Assembly: GCF_000829415.1 (NCBI RefSeq)
Contig: NZ_AP014637.1
Coordinates: forward strand, 3,923,001-3,987,000
From: Pseudomonas sp. StFLB209
Lineage (GTDB): Bacteria; Pseudomonadota; Gammaproteobacteria; Pseudomonadales; Pseudomonadaceae
Reading direction: 5' to 3'
Length of the DNA: 64,000 bases
Shown piece after piece: positions 9,392 through 18,502 of the stretch; the first letter of the stretch is position 1; each line of letters begins with the position of its first letter. The notes under the pieces were generated by a model that saw nothing but the letters and a program-made list of their open reading frames with translations, had not been told where the DNA came from and made no database searches. Position numbers and translations under genes: made by a program.

Positions 9392-10177
9392 ATGGATAAC
9401 AATGATTCATTGGGTGACTTCGAGTCGACCCTGAAAAAACACGCGCACGAGCTGGTCGCCAGCCTTGAAAAAGGCAAATTCGGCGACGCCGTGCAACTGA
9501 TCCATGAGCTCAACCAGGCGCGCGACCGCGGCCTGTATCAGGAAGTGGGCAAATTGACGCGTGAGCTGCACAGCGCGATCGTCAATTTCCATATCGATCC
9601 GCAGATGCCGCAAGCCGAAGAGGTGTCTCAGATCACTGATGCCGCCGAGCGTTTGTCGTATGTTGTAAGGCTGACCGAGGGTGCGGCCAACCGCACCATG
9701 GATCTGGTGGAGCAAAGCACACCGTTGATGAACAGCCTCAGTGACGACGCCAAGGCGCTGAGTGCCGACTGGGGGCGCTTCATGCGCCGCGAAATCGGTG
9801 CTGAGGAGTTTCGTGATCTGGCCAAGCGGGTGGACGGTTTCCTGTCGCGTACCGAGAAAGAGAGCCATGCCGTTGCCAGCCATCTCAACGACATTCTGCT
9901 GGCCCAGGATTATCAGGACCTTACCGGTCAGGTGATCAAGCGCGTGACGCAACTGGTCACCGAAGTTGAGAGCAACCTGCTCAAGCTGGTACTGATGGCC
10001 AGCCATGTCGATCGCTTTGCCGGGATCGAGCATGACCGTGAAGCGATGCAAGCAGAAAAAGATCCGAAAAAACATCTTGCTCAGGGTGAAGGTCCGCAGA
10101 TTCATGCCGATAAACGGGAAGATGTCGTTTCCGGTCAGGATGATGTGGACGACTTGCTATCCAGCCTTGGCTTCTAA
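9392..10177 (+). CDS. cheZ: CheY-P phosphatase CheZ
   Basis: A 261-residue, mostly helical protein. The catalytic segment LAQDYQDLTGQVIKRV holds the Gln that activates water for dephosphorylation of CheY-P. The C-terminal end (DVDDLLSSLGF) is the amphipathic CheY-binding tail. It lies between cheY and cheA, 20 bp and 34 bp away, in one transcription unit. Confidence 0.96.
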   Translation: MDNNDSLGDFESTLKKHAHELVASLEKGKFGDAVQLIHELNQARDRGLYQEVGKLTRELHSAIVNFHIDPQMPQAEEVSQITDAAERLSYVVRLTEGAANRTMDLVEQSTPLMNSLSDDAKALSADWGRFMRREIGAEEFRDLAKRVDGFLSRTEKESHAVASHLNDILLAQDYQDLTGQVIKRVTQLVTEVESNLLKLVLMASHVDRFAGIEHDREAMQAEKDPKKHLAQGEGPQIHADKREDVVSGQDDVDDLLSSLGF

Positions 10178-10211
10178 GGTCAGTTGACGGTTAATTTTAG
10201 GGAGCACCCCA

Positions 10212-12485
10212 ATGAGCTTCGGCGCCGATGAAGAGATCCTCCAGGATTTTCTGGTAGAGGCCGGCGAAATTCTCGAGCAATTGTCTGAACAACTGGTCGA
10301 GCTTGAAAGTCGCCCGGATGACGCGGACTTGCTCAACGCAATTTTTCGCGGTTTTCACACTGTAAAAGGAGGCGCCGGCTTCCTTCAGTTGCATGAGCTT
10401 GTCGAGTGCTGCCACATTGCCGAGAACGTGTTCGACATCCTGCGCAAGGGTGAGCGTCGCGTTAACGCCGAATTGATGGACGTGGTCCTCGAAGCACTGG
10501 ATACCGTCAACAGCATGTTCGGCCAGGTGCGTGAGCGCAGTGACATCACGCCTGCTACCCCTGAGCTGCTGCAGGCACTGTCACGGCTGGCAGAGCCTGA
10601 GTCAGCTGACGAAGTGGCTGCGGTGGCAGCGGCTCCGGAGCCGGCGCCGGAACCGGTGGTCGAGGCGGCTGCACCGGCTGCCGGGGAGGCCGGCTCCGAC
10701 CTGATCACCGACGATGAGTTCGAGCGGCTGCTCGACTCCCTGCACGGCCCGGCCGGCAGCCCGGTCGCCGCTACGCCGTCTGCGCCAGCCGCGCCTGCGG
10801 CTGCAGCGAGTGATGAAATCACCGATCACGAATTCGAAGCGCTGCTCGATCAGTTGCATGGCAAGGGTTCGTTCGATGCCAGCGTCGCCACTGTCAGTGC
10901 TGCAGCACCTGCTGTCGCAGCGCCCGCTGGCGCTGCCTCGGATGAAATCACCGACGACGAATTCGAGTCGCTGCTTGATCAGTTGCACGGCAAAGGCTCG
11001 TTCAGCGGCGCTGTAGAAGCGGTGGCCGTTGCCCCTGCGGCACCTGCCAGCAGCCCTGCATCGGATGAAATCACCGATCACGAATTTGAAAACCTGCTCG
11101 ACGAGTTGCACGGCAAGGGCAAGTTCGAACCGGCGGCAGTAAGCGGCGCGGTTGCCGCCGCAGCGCCGGCGGCCAAGCCGCCAGCCCCTGTCGCCAAGGT
11201 CGAGCCTGCGGTGGCCAAGCCTGCTGCTGCGCCTGCGCCCGCGGCGGCCAAGCCTGCCGCTGCCGCACCGGCCAGAGCTGCTGCCGCGCCAGCCGAGAAG
11301 CCGACCGCGACAGAAGCCGAAACCACGGTGCGCGTCGATACCGCGCGGCTTGACGAGATCATGAACATGGTCGGCGAGTTGGTGCTGGTGCGTAACCGTC
11401 TGGTACGCCTTGGCCTCAACAGCGGCAATGAAGCGATGTCCAAGGCGGTTTCCAACCTGGATGTGGTCACCGCCGACCTGCAAACCGCGGTCATGAAGAC
11501 CCGCATGCAGCCGATCAAGAAAGTCTTCGGCCGCTTTCCGCGTCTGGTTCGTGACCTGGCACGCCAGCTCAAGAAAGAGATCAACCTGGAACTGGTGGGT
11601 GAAGAGACCGACCTGGACAAGAACCTGGTCGAGGCGCTCGCTGACCCGTTGGTGCACTTGGTGCGTAACGCGGTCGACCACGGTGTGGAAACTCCTGAGG
11701 AGCGTGAGGCCAGCGGCAAGTCACGCAGTGGCCGGGTGGTGCTGTCGGCCGAGCAGGAAGGCGATCACATCCTGTTGTCGATTTCCGATGACGGCAAGGG
11801 TATGGACCCGGCCGTGCTGCGCGCCATTGCGGTCAAGCGCGGCGTCATGGACAAGGACGCGGCCGATCGTCTCAGCGACAGCGACTGCTACAACCTGATC
11901 TTCGCCCCCGGCTTCTCGACCAAGACCGAGATTTCCGATGTGTCCGGTCGTGGGGTTGGCATGGACGTGGTGAAAACCAAGATTTCCCAGCTCAACGGTA
12001 CGATCAACATCTATTCGACCAAGGGCCAGGGTTCGAAGATCGTCATCAAGGTGCCGCTGACCCTGGCGATCATGCCGACCCTGATGGTGATGCTCGCCGA
12101 CCAGGCGTTTGCATTCCCGCTGGTCAACGTCAACGAAATCTTCCACCTCGACCTGTCGACCACCAATGTGGTTGACGGCCAGGAAGTGGTTATCGTGCGC
12201 GACAAGGCACTGCCACTGTTCTACCTCAAACGCTGGCTGATCAAGTCGGCAGCTCATGAGGAGCAGCGCGAAGGGCACGTGGTGATTCTGTCGGTCGGCA
12301 CGCAGCGCATTGGTTTCGTGGTCGATCAACTGGTCGGCCAGGAAGAGGTGGTCATCAAACCGCTGGGCAAGATGCTGCAAGGCACCCCTGGCATGTCGGG
12401 CGCCACCATTACCGGTGACGGTCGGATTGCCTTGATCCTTGATGTTCCGAGCATGCTCAAGCGTTACGCCGCACGGCGTATTTGA
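10212..12485 (+). CDS. cheA: Chemotaxis histidine kinase CheA with repeat-bearing linker
   Basis: A 757-residue CheA. The N-terminal Hpt domain carries the phosphoryl-accepting His49 (FRGFHTVKGGAGF). Next come a Pro/Ala-rich linker with four copies of a DEITDxEFExLLDxLHG motif at about 162-301, the dimerisation domain (about 377 onward, TVRVDTARLDEIMNMVGEL), and the ATPase domain (N-box VHLVRNAVDHGVE, G-boxes DDGKGMD and GRGVGMDVV). The CheW-like domain is at the end. I see no classical P2 CheY-binding domain; the repeats occupy its place. In Vibrio, the CheA linker contains the LID region bound by ParP, so these repeats are a candidate for the same role. Confidence 0.98.
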   Translation: MSFGADEEILQDFLVEAGEILEQLSEQLVELESRPDDADLLNAIFRGFHTVKGGAGFLQLHELVECCHIAENVFDILRKGERRVNAELMDVVLEALDTVNSMFGQVRERSDITPATPELLQALSRLAEPESADEVAAVAAAPEPAPEPVVEAAAPAAGEAGSDLITDDEFERLLDSLHGPAGSPVAATPSAPAAPAAAASDEITDHEFEALLDQLHGKGSFDASVATVSAAAPAVAAPAGAASDEITDDEFESLLDQLHGKGSFSGAVEAVAVAPAAPASSPASDEITDHEFENLLDELHGKGKFEPAAVSGAVAAAAPAAKPPAPVAKVEPAVAKPAAAPAPAAAKPAAAAPARAAAAPAEKPTATEAETTVRVDTARLDEIMNMVGELVLVRNRLVRLGLNSGNEAMSKAVSNLDVVTADLQTAVMKTRMQPIKKVFGRFPRLVRDLARQLKKEINLELVGEETDLDKNLVEALADPLVHLVRNAVDHGVETPEEREASGKSRSGRVVLSAEQEGDHILLSISDDGKGMDPAVLRAIAVKRGVMDKDAADRLSDSDCYNLIFAPGFSTKTEISDVSGRGVGMDVVKTKISQLNGTINIYSTKGQGSKIVIKVPLTLAIMPTLMVMLADQAFAFPLVNVNEIFHLDLSTTNVVDGQEVVIVRDKALPLFYLKRWLIKSAAHEEQREGHVVILSVGTQRIGFVVDQLVGQEEVVIKPLGKMLQGTPGMSGATITGDGRIALILDVPSMLKRYAARRI
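10695..11114 (+). repeat. Four-copy motif array inside cheA
   Basis: Codons for residues 162-301 of CheA contain four copies of an 18-residue acidic motif: SDLITDDEFERLLDSLHG, SDEITDHEFEALLDQLHG, SDEITDDEFESLLDQLHG and SDEITDHEFENLLDELHG. Copies are 38-43 residues apart and separated by Ala/Pro-rich spacers. The first copy is the most divergent; copies 2-4 also share a following KG. The regular form suggests short amphipathic helices used as multivalent docking motifs. Confidence 0.93.
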
Positions 12486-12491
12486 TTCTGG

Positions 12492-12515
12492 CCCCGGGGC
12501 AGTATTGTCCCGGGG
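12492..12515 (+). other. Hairpin between cheA and cheB
   Basis: CCCCGGGGC and GTCCCGGGG pair as a 9-bp stem (one G-U pair) around the loop AGTATT, seven bases after the cheA stop. No T-run follows, so it is more likely to be a partial terminator or an mRNA-stability element than a strong terminator. Confidence 0.5.
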
Positions 12516-12530
12516 TCTATTGGAGTGTTT

Positions 12531-13721
12531 ATGGCAGTCAAGGTCCTGGTGGTGGATGATTCGGGTTTTTTCCGCCGCCGCGTTACGGAAATCCTCTCTT
12601 CGGACCCGCTCATTCAGGTGGTCGGTACCGCAACCAACGGCAAGGAAGCCATCGAACAGGCCCTGGCGCTCAAGCCTGATGTGATCACCATGGACTACGA
12701 GATGCCGATGATGGACGGCATCACTTCGGTCCGCCACATCATGCAGCGTATCCCTACGCCGGTATTGATGTTCTCCTCCCTGACCCACGAGGGCGCGCGG
12801 GTCACACTCGACGCGCTGGATGCCGGTGCGGTCGACTTCCTGCCCAAGAATTTCGAAGACATCTCGCGCAACCCTGACAAGGTCAAACAGTTGCTGTGCG
12901 AGAAGATCAACAGCATCGCGCGCAGTAATCGTCGTTTCAGCTCGTTTGGCAGCAGCTCGCAGTCAACGCCTGCGGCTACGGCATCCGCCCCGGCACCTGC
13001 GGCCAGCCCGAGTGTGCGGCGCACGCCGCCCCCTGTGGCGCCGGCGCCTGCTCCGGCGGCTACCCGGCCGTTGACCAGTCGCGCGGCGCCGGTCACAGCA
13101 TCCGCCAGCCCGGCTGCTGCGCCGGCCCATGCTCATCATTCGCCGGCGCCACGGCGCAAGGCCTACAAGCTGGTAGCCATTGGCACCTCCACCGGTGGGC
13201 CGGTTGCGTTGCAGCGCGTGTTGACCCAATTGCCTGCCAACTTCCCGGCGCCCATCGTGCTCATCCAGCACATGCCGGCAGCCTTTACCAAGGCGTTTGC
13301 CGAGCGCCTCGACAAGTTGTGCAAGATCAGCGTCAAGGAAGCCGAAGACGGTGATCTGCTGCGTCCGGGTCTGGCGTTGCTGGCTCCGGGTGGCAAACAG
13401 ATGATGGTCGATGGCCGTGGCGCGGTGAAAATCCTGCCCGGTGATGAGCGCCTGAACTACAAGCCGTGCGTGGATATCACCTTTGGCTCGGCGGCCAAGG
13501 CCTACGGTGACAAGGTGCTGTCGGTGGTCCTCACCGGAATGGGCGCCGACGGCCGTGAAGGTGCGCGCATGCTCAAGCAGGGCGGCAGCACCGTATGGGC
13601 CCAGGATGAGGCCAGTTGCGTGATTTATGGTATGCCGATGGCCATCGTCAAGGCTGATCTGGCGGATGCGGTGTACAGCCTGGACGATATCGGCCGGCAC
13701 ATCGTGGAGGCGTGCCTGTAA
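12531..13721 (+). CDS. cheB: Chemoreceptor methylesterase CheB
   Basis: A 396-residue protein. The N-terminal receiver domain has phosphoacceptor D55 ([12 protein letters not shown]). A long Ala/Pro-rich linker spans about 145-203. The C-terminal methylesterase/deamidase domain carries the Ser nucleophile in AIGTSTGGP, the His in LIQHMP and the Asp region in [12 protein letters not shown]. It removes methyl groups from receptors for adaptation. I chose the ATG at 12531 (GGAG five bases upstream) over the GTG two codons earlier. Its stop overlaps the motC start (TAATG). Confidence 0.97.
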   Translation: MAVKVLVVDDSGFFRRRVTEILSSDPLIQVVGTATNGKEAIEQALALKPDVITMDYEMPMMDGITSVRHIMQRIPTPVLMFSSLTHEGARVTLDALDAGAVDFLPKNFEDISRNPDKVKQLLCEKINSIARSNRRFSSFGSSSQSTPAATASAPAPAASPSVRRTPPPVAPAPAPAATRPLTSRAAPVTASASPAAAPAHAHHSPAPRRKAYKLVAIGTSTGGPVALQRVLTQLPANFPAPIVLIQHMPAAFTKAFAERLDKLCKISVKEAEDGDLLRPGLALLAPGGKQMMVDGRGAVKILPGDERLNYKPCVDITFGSAAKAYGDKVLSVVLTGMGADGREGARMLKQGGSTVWAQDEASCVIYGMPMAIVKADLADAVYSLDDIGRHIVEACL

Positions 13722-14461
13722 TGGATGTACTGAGCCTTATCGGCCTGATTCTGGCGTTTGTCGCGATTCTGGGTGGCAATCTGCTTGAGGGTGGGCATGT
13801 CAGCTCGCTGGTCAACGGCCCGGCCGCGCTGATCGTGCTGGGCGGCACCCTGGCGGCTGCGTTGTTGCAGGCACCGATGAGTGCGTTCAAACGTGCCGTG
13901 CAGATCCTGCGCTGGATTCTGTTTCCGCCACGCATCGATCTGCCTGGCGGCATTGACCGGATCATTGGCTGGAGCATGACGGCGCGCAAGGAAGGCCTGC
14001 TGGGGCTGGAGAGCGTGGCAGACACCGAGCCTGACCCTTATGCGCGCAAGGGCCTGCAATTGCTGGTTGATGGCGCGGAGCCGGCGTCGATTCGCAGTAT
14101 TCTGGAAGTCGATTTCATTACCCAGGAAAACCGCGATATCCAGGCCGCCAAGGTTTACGAAAGCATGGGCGGTTACGCGCCGACCATCGGCATCATCGGT
14201 GCGGTCATGGGCCTGATCCACGTGATGGGCAATCTGGCCGACCCGAGCCAGTTGGGTGGCGGTATCGCGGTCGCGTTCGTCGCCACGATCTATGGCGTGG
14301 CCAGTGCCAACCTGTTCCTGCTGCCGGTGGCCAACAAACTCAAGGCGATTGCCCTGCGCCAGTCGCGCTACCGCGAGATGCTGCTCGAAGGCCTGCTGTC
14401 CATTGCCGAGGGTGAAAACCCGCGCTCCATTGAGCTCAAGCTGCAAGGCTTCATGGAGTAA
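13721..14461 (+). CDS. motC: Flagellar stator protein MotC
   Basis: A 246-residue MotA-family protein with four membrane helices and a cytoplasmic loop between helices 2 and 3. The segment GYAPTIGIIGAVMGLIHVM precedes the third helix. With MotD it forms a proton-driven stator unit; Pseudomonas carries MotCD in addition to MotAB. The ATG at 13721 overlaps the cheB stop. Confidence 0.96.
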   Translation: MDVLSLIGLILAFVAILGGNLLEGGHVSSLVNGPAALIVLGGTLAAALLQAPMSAFKRAVQILRWILFPPRIDLPGGIDRIIGWSMTARKEGLLGLESVADTEPDPYARKGLQLLVDGAEPASIRSILEVDFITQENRDIQAAKVYESMGGYAPTIGIIGAVMGLIHVMGNLADPSQLGGGIAVAFVATIYGVASANLFLLPVANKLKAIALRQSRYREMLLEGLLSIAEGENPRSIELKLQGFME

Positions 14462-14465
14462 CCGC

Positions 14466-15353
14466 ATGTCCCGTCGCCGCCGCCACGAAGAGCATGAAAA
14501 TCACGAACGCTGGCTGGTGTCCTACGCGGATTTCATCACCTTGCTGTTCGCCTTTTTTGTGGTGATGTACTCGATTTCGTCACTCAACGAGGGCAAGTAC
14601 AAGATTCTGTCCCAGGCGCTGGTCGGGGTGTTCAATGACGCTGAGCGGACCATGCAGCCGATTCCGATCGGTGAGCAGCGGCCACAGACCACCCGGCCTG
14701 CCGAGCCTCTTCTGAAAGACAGTGAGCAGACCGACGCCGGTATCGGTGCCAAAACGGTCGATCCGTTGCAGGCCATCGCCGATGATGTGCGCGCCGGATT
14801 CGGCGACCTGTTGCGCTCCGACCAGATGACCGTGCGTGGCAACGAGTTGTGGGTTGAGATCGAGCTTAATTCCAGCCTGTTGTTCGGCAGCGGTGACGCC
14901 ATGCCCAGCAATCAGGCCTTCAGCATCATCGAAAGGGTGGCCAATATCGTCAAACGCTTCGATAACCCGGTGCATGTCGAAGGTTTCACAGACGATCAAC
15001 CGATCAACACCGCGCAGTTCCCGACCAACTGGGAGCTGTCCGCTTCACGGGCGGCGAGCATCGTGCGTCTGCTGGCCATGTACGGCGTCAATCCGGCGCG
15101 CATGGCTTCAGTGGGGTACGCTGAGTTTCAGCCAATCGCCAGTAATGCCACCGCGCAGGGGCGGGCGCAGAATCGCCGCGTGGTGCTGGTTATTTCCCGT
15201 AACCTGGATGTGCGCCGCAGTCTGACCGCAGGTGGTTCAGCCAATGCCACCCCTGATGCAGCATTACGGCGTGCTGGCACACAAACTGCACCGGCTCCGG
15301 CAAGTCCACCGTCAGGCACCAATGCCGTCAATTCTCCGTCACCCGCTCGCTAG
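14466..15353 (+). CDS. motD: Flagellar stator protein MotD
   Basis: A 295-residue MotB-family protein: an Arg-rich N-terminus, one membrane helix with the proton-binding Asp22 (VSYADFITLLFAFFVVMYS), a plug/linker, and an OmpA-like peptidoglycan-binding domain (HVEGFTDDQPINTAQFPTNW, AQNRRVVL). The Ala/Pro-rich tail after about residue 252 is low in complexity. Its frame is open upstream through motC, but the ATG at 14466, 4 bp after motC, gives the family N-terminus. Confidence 0.96.
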   Translation: MSRRRRHEEHENHERWLVSYADFITLLFAFFVVMYSISSLNEGKYKILSQALVGVFNDAERTMQPIPIGEQRPQTTRPAEPLLKDSEQTDAGIGAKTVDPLQAIADDVRAGFGDLLRSDQMTVRGNELWVEIELNSSLLFGSGDAMPSNQAFSIIERVANIVKRFDNPVHVEGFTDDQPINTAQFPTNWELSASRAASIVRLLAMYGVNPARMASVGYAEFQPIASNATAQGRAQNRRVVLVISRNLDVRRSLTAGGSANATPDAALRRAGTQTAPAPASPPSGTNAVNSPSPAR

Positions 15354-15393
15354 AACGGTCAGGGACATTGCCGTGCACAAGGAATACAGCTAA

Positions 15394-16182
15394 ATGAGAG
15401 TCTGGGCAGTCGCCAATCAGAAAGGTGGGGTCGGCAAGACCACCACGACCATTGCCCTGGCCGGCCTGCTGGCTGACTCGGGCAAGCGTGTGGTCGTGGT
15501 CGATCTGGACCCGCATGGCTCGATGACCAGTTACTTCGGCCATAACCCTGACGAGCTGGAGCACAGCGCTTTCGACCTGTTTCTGCATAAAGGTGCAGTG
15601 CCTCAAGGCCTGCCCGGCCAGTTGCTGCTGCCGACCAGCGATCAGCGGATTTCGCTGTTGCCGTCCAGTACCGCACTGGCCACTCTGGAGCGCCAGTCGC
15701 CAGGCCAGAGCGGCCTGGGCTTGGTGATTGCCAAAAGCCTTGCGCAACTGTGGCAGGATTTTGACTATGCGCTGATCGACAGCCCACCGTTGTTGGGCGT
15801 GTTGATGGTCAATGCGCTGGCGGCCAGTCAGCAACTGGCGATTCCGGTGCAAACCGAGTTTCTCGCGGTCAAGGGCCTGGAACGCATGGTCAACACGCTG
15901 GCGATGATCAATCGCTCGCGCAAGGTGCCGTTGCCGTACACCATCGTGCCGACCCTGTTCGATCGACGCACCCAGGCTTCAATGGGCACCCTCAAGCTGC
16001 TGCGTGACAGCTTCCCGGAACATGTCTGGAAAGCCTACGTGCCGGTCGACACCCGCCTGCGCGATGCCAGCCGGGCCGGAGTGACCCCTTCGCAGAATGA
16101 CCCCAAGAGTCGTGGGGTACTGGCCTATCGTGCGTTGCTCAAGCACCTGTTGGCCGAACAACTGACAGCGCAGGTGGCCTGA
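15394..16182 (+). CDS. parC: ParA-like ATPase ParC, chemosensory array localisation
   Basis: A 262-residue ParA-family ATPase with the deviant Walker A motif KGGVGKTTT at the N-terminus, VVDLDPHGS, and LIDSPP as the Walker B region. It is not beside a parB or replication gene but lies between motD and a CheW-domain gene. This is the position of the ParC gene that, with ParP, places chemotaxis arrays at the pole in Vibrio and Pseudomonas. Another ParA-like protein in the window, FleN, is clearly distinct. Confidence 0.9.
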   Translation: MRVWAVANQKGGVGKTTTTIALAGLLADSGKRVVVVDLDPHGSMTSYFGHNPDELEHSAFDLFLHKGAVPQGLPGQLLLPTSDQRISLLPSSTALATLERQSPGQSGLGLVIAKSLAQLWQDFDYALIDSPPLLGVLMVNALAASQQLAIPVQTEFLAVKGLERMVNTLAMINRSRKVPLPYTIVPTLFDRRTQASMGTLKLLRDSFPEHVWKAYVPVDTRLRDASRAGVTPSQNDPKSRGVLAYRALLKHLLAEQLTAQVA

Positions 16183-16281
16183 GGTGACGTTTAAATCCTT
16201 GTTCGTGCGCTCAAGCCTGTGCACCCGGCAGCCGATAACCCGGTCAATGAGGCATGGCACTTTTTCTGGTTGGGTTCTGAC

Positions 16282-17178
16282 ATGATTCGCCCCGTAGATT
16301 TGGCAACCCGGCCACAGGTGGCTTTGCAGTCGTATCTGGATGCGCTGCTGCAAGACGTCACCGACGAGCTGTTGGTGGTGCCGGCGCCGGTTGATCATTT
16401 CGATGAATTCAAGGCGGCTGTGCTTGAAGAGCAGGCGCATGACGCCCGTATGCTGGCACCCAAACCGCTGGCAGTGGCTGTCGCGGCGCCGGCACCGGTG
16501 GCAGTACCGGTTGCTGTTGCGGTCCAGGCCAAGGTTCAGGCCAGGGTCGAGCTGCCGGTTCCGGTGGTGGTGCCTGAAGTGGTGGTGCCCAAGCTCGAGG
16601 TTCCGGTCGTCGAGGCGCTGGAGTCGGCCATTGCGCGGGCCGAGCCAGTGGCTGAGCTCAACACCCGGCTCGATCAGAGCCCGCCACCACCACCGGCCAC
16701 CGATGGGCGTCCGGACTGGGCTGCCGAGCCGTTCGAGTGCCTGTTGTTCGATGTGGCGGGTTTGACCCTGGCGGTGCCGTTGGTGTGTCTGGGGGCGATC
16801 TATTCTCTGGAAGGGCAGGAACTGACGCCGCTGTTTGGTCAGCCTGACTGGTTCCTGGGCATCCTGCCGTGCCAGGCCGGCAACCTGAAGGTGCTCGACA
16901 CCGCCCGCTGGGTCATGCCGGACCGCTATCGGGAAGATTTCCGCCAGGGATTGAAGTATGTGATTTCGGTACAAGGTTACGAGTGGGGGTTGGCGGTGCA
17001 TCAGGTCAGCCGTTCGCTGCGCCTGGACCCGCAGGAAATCAAGTGGCGCGCCCAGCGCGGTCATCGGCCATGGCTGGCCGGTACAGTGATTGAGCATATG
17101 TGCGCCTTGCTCGATGTTGCACAGTTGGCCGAGTTGATCGCCAGTGGCGCGGTCAAGCAAATGAACACGCTCAGATAA
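16282..17178 (+). CDS. parP: CheW-domain protein ParP, array-integration partner of ParC
   Basis: A 298-residue protein. The N-terminal half is rich in Ala, Val and Pro (about 75-155); the C-terminal half is a CheW-like (AIF) domain starting near PFECLLFDVAGLTLAVPL. In Vibrio, ParP uses the AIF domain to bind receptor tips and CheA, and its N-terminal part to bind ParC. I chose the ATG at 16282; the frame is open back to a GTG at 16219 but without a good ribosome-binding site. It lies between parC and cheW. Confidence 0.88.
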   Translation: MIRPVDLATRPQVALQSYLDALLQDVTDELLVVPAPVDHFDEFKAAVLEEQAHDARMLAPKPLAVAVAAPAPVAVPVAVAVQAKVQARVELPVPVVVPEVVVPKLEVPVVEALESAIARAEPVAELNTRLDQSPPPPPATDGRPDWAAEPFECLLFDVAGLTLAVPLVCLGAIYSLEGQELTPLFGQPDWFLGILPCQAGNLKVLDTARWVMPDRYREDFRQGLKYVISVQGYEWGLAVHQVSRSLRLDPQEIKWRAQRGHRPWLAGTVIEHMCALLDVAQLAELIASGAVKQMNTLR

Positions 17179-17241
17179 TCGATAATCATTGGCTGGCGCT
17201 TGTTGCGCTGCCTGCACAGCACTAGGTGAGGGGTTGGAAAC

Positions 17242-17721
17242 ATGAATAAGTCGTCTGCACAAGGTTCCGAAGATCCCATCCTGCAGTGGGTGACCTTCCG
17301 TCTGGACAACGAGTCGTACGGCATCAATGTGATGCAGGTCCAGGAAGTGCTGCGCTACACCGAAATCGCGCCGGTGCCAGGTGCTCCCAGCTATGTGCTG
17401 GGTATCATCAACCTGCGCGGTAACGTGGTCACGGTGATCGACACGCGCCAGCGCTTTGGTCTGGCCCCGGTCGAGGTCAGTGACAACACCCGGATCGTGA
17501 TCATCGAAGCCGACAAGCAGGTGGTCGGTATCCTGGTCGACAGCGTGGCGGAAGTGGTCTATCTGCGTCAGTCCGAAGTCGAGACCGCGCCGAACGTGGG
17601 TAACGATGAGTCGGCCAAGTTCATTCAGGGCGTGTGCAACAAGAACGGCGAATTGCTGATTCTGGTTGAGCTGGACAAGATGATGACCGAGGAAGAATGG
17701 TCCGAGCTGGAGAACATCTGA
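17242..17721 (+). CDS. cheW: Chemotaxis coupling protein CheW
   Basis: A 159-residue single CheW domain (QWVTFRLDNESYGINVMQVQE, VPGAPSYVLGIINLRGNV, DKMMTEEEW). It links receptors to CheA in the array. It has a strong upstream GAGGGG ribosome-binding site and is followed 3 bp later by the DUF2802 gene. The length is normal and both subdomains are intact. Confidence 0.98.
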   Translation: MNKSSAQGSEDPILQWVTFRLDNESYGINVMQVQEVLRYTEIAPVPGAPSYVLGIINLRGNVVTVIDTRQRFGLAPVEVSDNTRIVIIEADKQVVGILVDSVAEVVYLRQSEVETAPNVGNDESAKFIQGVCNKNGELLILVELDKMMTEEEWSELENI

Positions 17722-17724
17722 CCG

Positions 17725-18117
17725 ATGCTGTGGATCGCTGTCGGTGTTCTGGGCATGCTCTGGGTCGTGACCCTGGTTGTGCTGCTGAATCATATCAAGC
17801 GCCAGCGTCAGCTCGATGAGCAGCGTAGCAAGGCTGATGAAGCCCGTGAGCAACGTCTGCGCGAGCTGGCCCGGCGAGTGGAAAACTTCCAGAAGGGCAC
17901 GGTCGGCATGGGCGAGGATCTGCACGAACTGCGTGCCATCGTCGCCGTGTTGCCGGACAAGATCACGGCCCTGGAGCAACGTGATCCTTCGACCCTGACC
18001 TTTGCCCAGGCGGCGCGGCTGGTGGGGATGGGGGCCAGCGTCGAAGAGCTCACCCAGTCTTGCGGCCTGACCCAGGCCGAAGCGCAACTGATGAGCAAGC
18101 TGCACAAGAACAGTTGA
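17725..18117 (+). CDS. DUF2802 protein, membrane-anchored coiled coil
   Basis: A 130-residue protein: one N-terminal membrane helix (about 3-23), a charged coiled coil (about 27-85), and a C-terminal segment resembling a small helical DNA-binding-like fold (AARLVGMGASVEELTQSCG, LTQAEAQLMSKLH). I recognise the DUF2802 family, which commonly follows cheW in Pseudomonas. Its role is not known to me; the position suggests a part in flagellar or chemotactic function. It ends the plus-strand cluster. Confidence 0.85.
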   Translation: MLWIAVGVLGMLWVVTLVVLLNHIKRQRQLDEQRSKADEAREQRLRELARRVENFQKGTVGMGEDLHELRAIVAVLPDKITALEQRDPSTLTFAQAARLVGMGASVEELTQSCGLTQAEAQLMSKLHKNS

Positions 18118-18124
18118 AGGCGGC

Positions 18125-18158
18125 AAGCCACGAGCGGCATGGATGCCGCTTGTGGCTT
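18125..18158. terminator. Bidirectional hairpin terminator
   Basis: A 16-bp stem (AAGCCACGAGCGGCAT with ATGCCGCTTGTGGCTT, one G-U pair) closes on a GG loop between two convergent genes. It would end transcription of the chemotaxis cluster from the left and of the FliK-like/FlhB-C pair from the right. Confidence 0.8.
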
Positions 18159-18169
18159 GAAGTTCGCGC

Positions 18170-18502
18170 CTAGCGCCCTCTGAGCGGGGTGATGTCTTTT
18201 TCCCGCGGTGGGTCATTCGGCCCCTGGCCCGCCGGAAACTTGCCCTTCAAATGCCAGGCAAAAGCGATGATTTCGGCGATGGTGCGATACAGCTCCTGAG
18301 GAATGCTGTCGCCCAGCTCCAGGCGTGCCAGCAGCTTGACCAGTTCGGCATTCTCATAGATCGGCACTTCGTGCTCGCGGGCAATGCTGAGGATTTCTTC
18401 CGCGAGGCGGTCGTCACCTTTGGCGCTGAGGGTGGGTGCCTGCTGGCCGTCGTAGGTAAGGGCAATGGCCTGGCGAGGGTTGGCAAGGTCAGAATGGCTC
18501 AT
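18170..18502 (-). CDS. Stand-alone FlhB C-terminal-domain protein
   Basis: A 110-residue soluble protein that aligns by eye with the part of FlhB after the NPTH site: AIALTYDGQQAPTLSAKGDD corresponds to FAVALKYDPEKGGAPMLLAKG, followed by the shared ARLELGDSIPQELYRTIAEI region. It lacks the membrane domain and the NPTH cleavage site. Such FlhB-C paralogues (FlhX in Helicobacter) can replace the cleaved FlhB fragment. Its start overlaps the FliK-like stop by 4 bp, so the two are co-translated. This suggests joint action in export-substrate switching. Confidence 0.88.
   Translation of the reverse strand: MSHSDLANPRQAIALTYDGQQAPTLSAKGDDRLAEEILSIAREHEVPIYENAELVKLLARLELGDSIPQELYRTIAEIIAFAWHLKGKFPAGQGPNDPPREKDITPLRGR

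Noticed and set aside
15979..18216. Open frame of 745 codons on the minus strand under parC, parP and cheW
   Set aside because: It lies fully antisense to well-supported genes, its sequence is His/Gln/Arg-rich as expected of antisense frames in high-GC DNA, and it matches no family.
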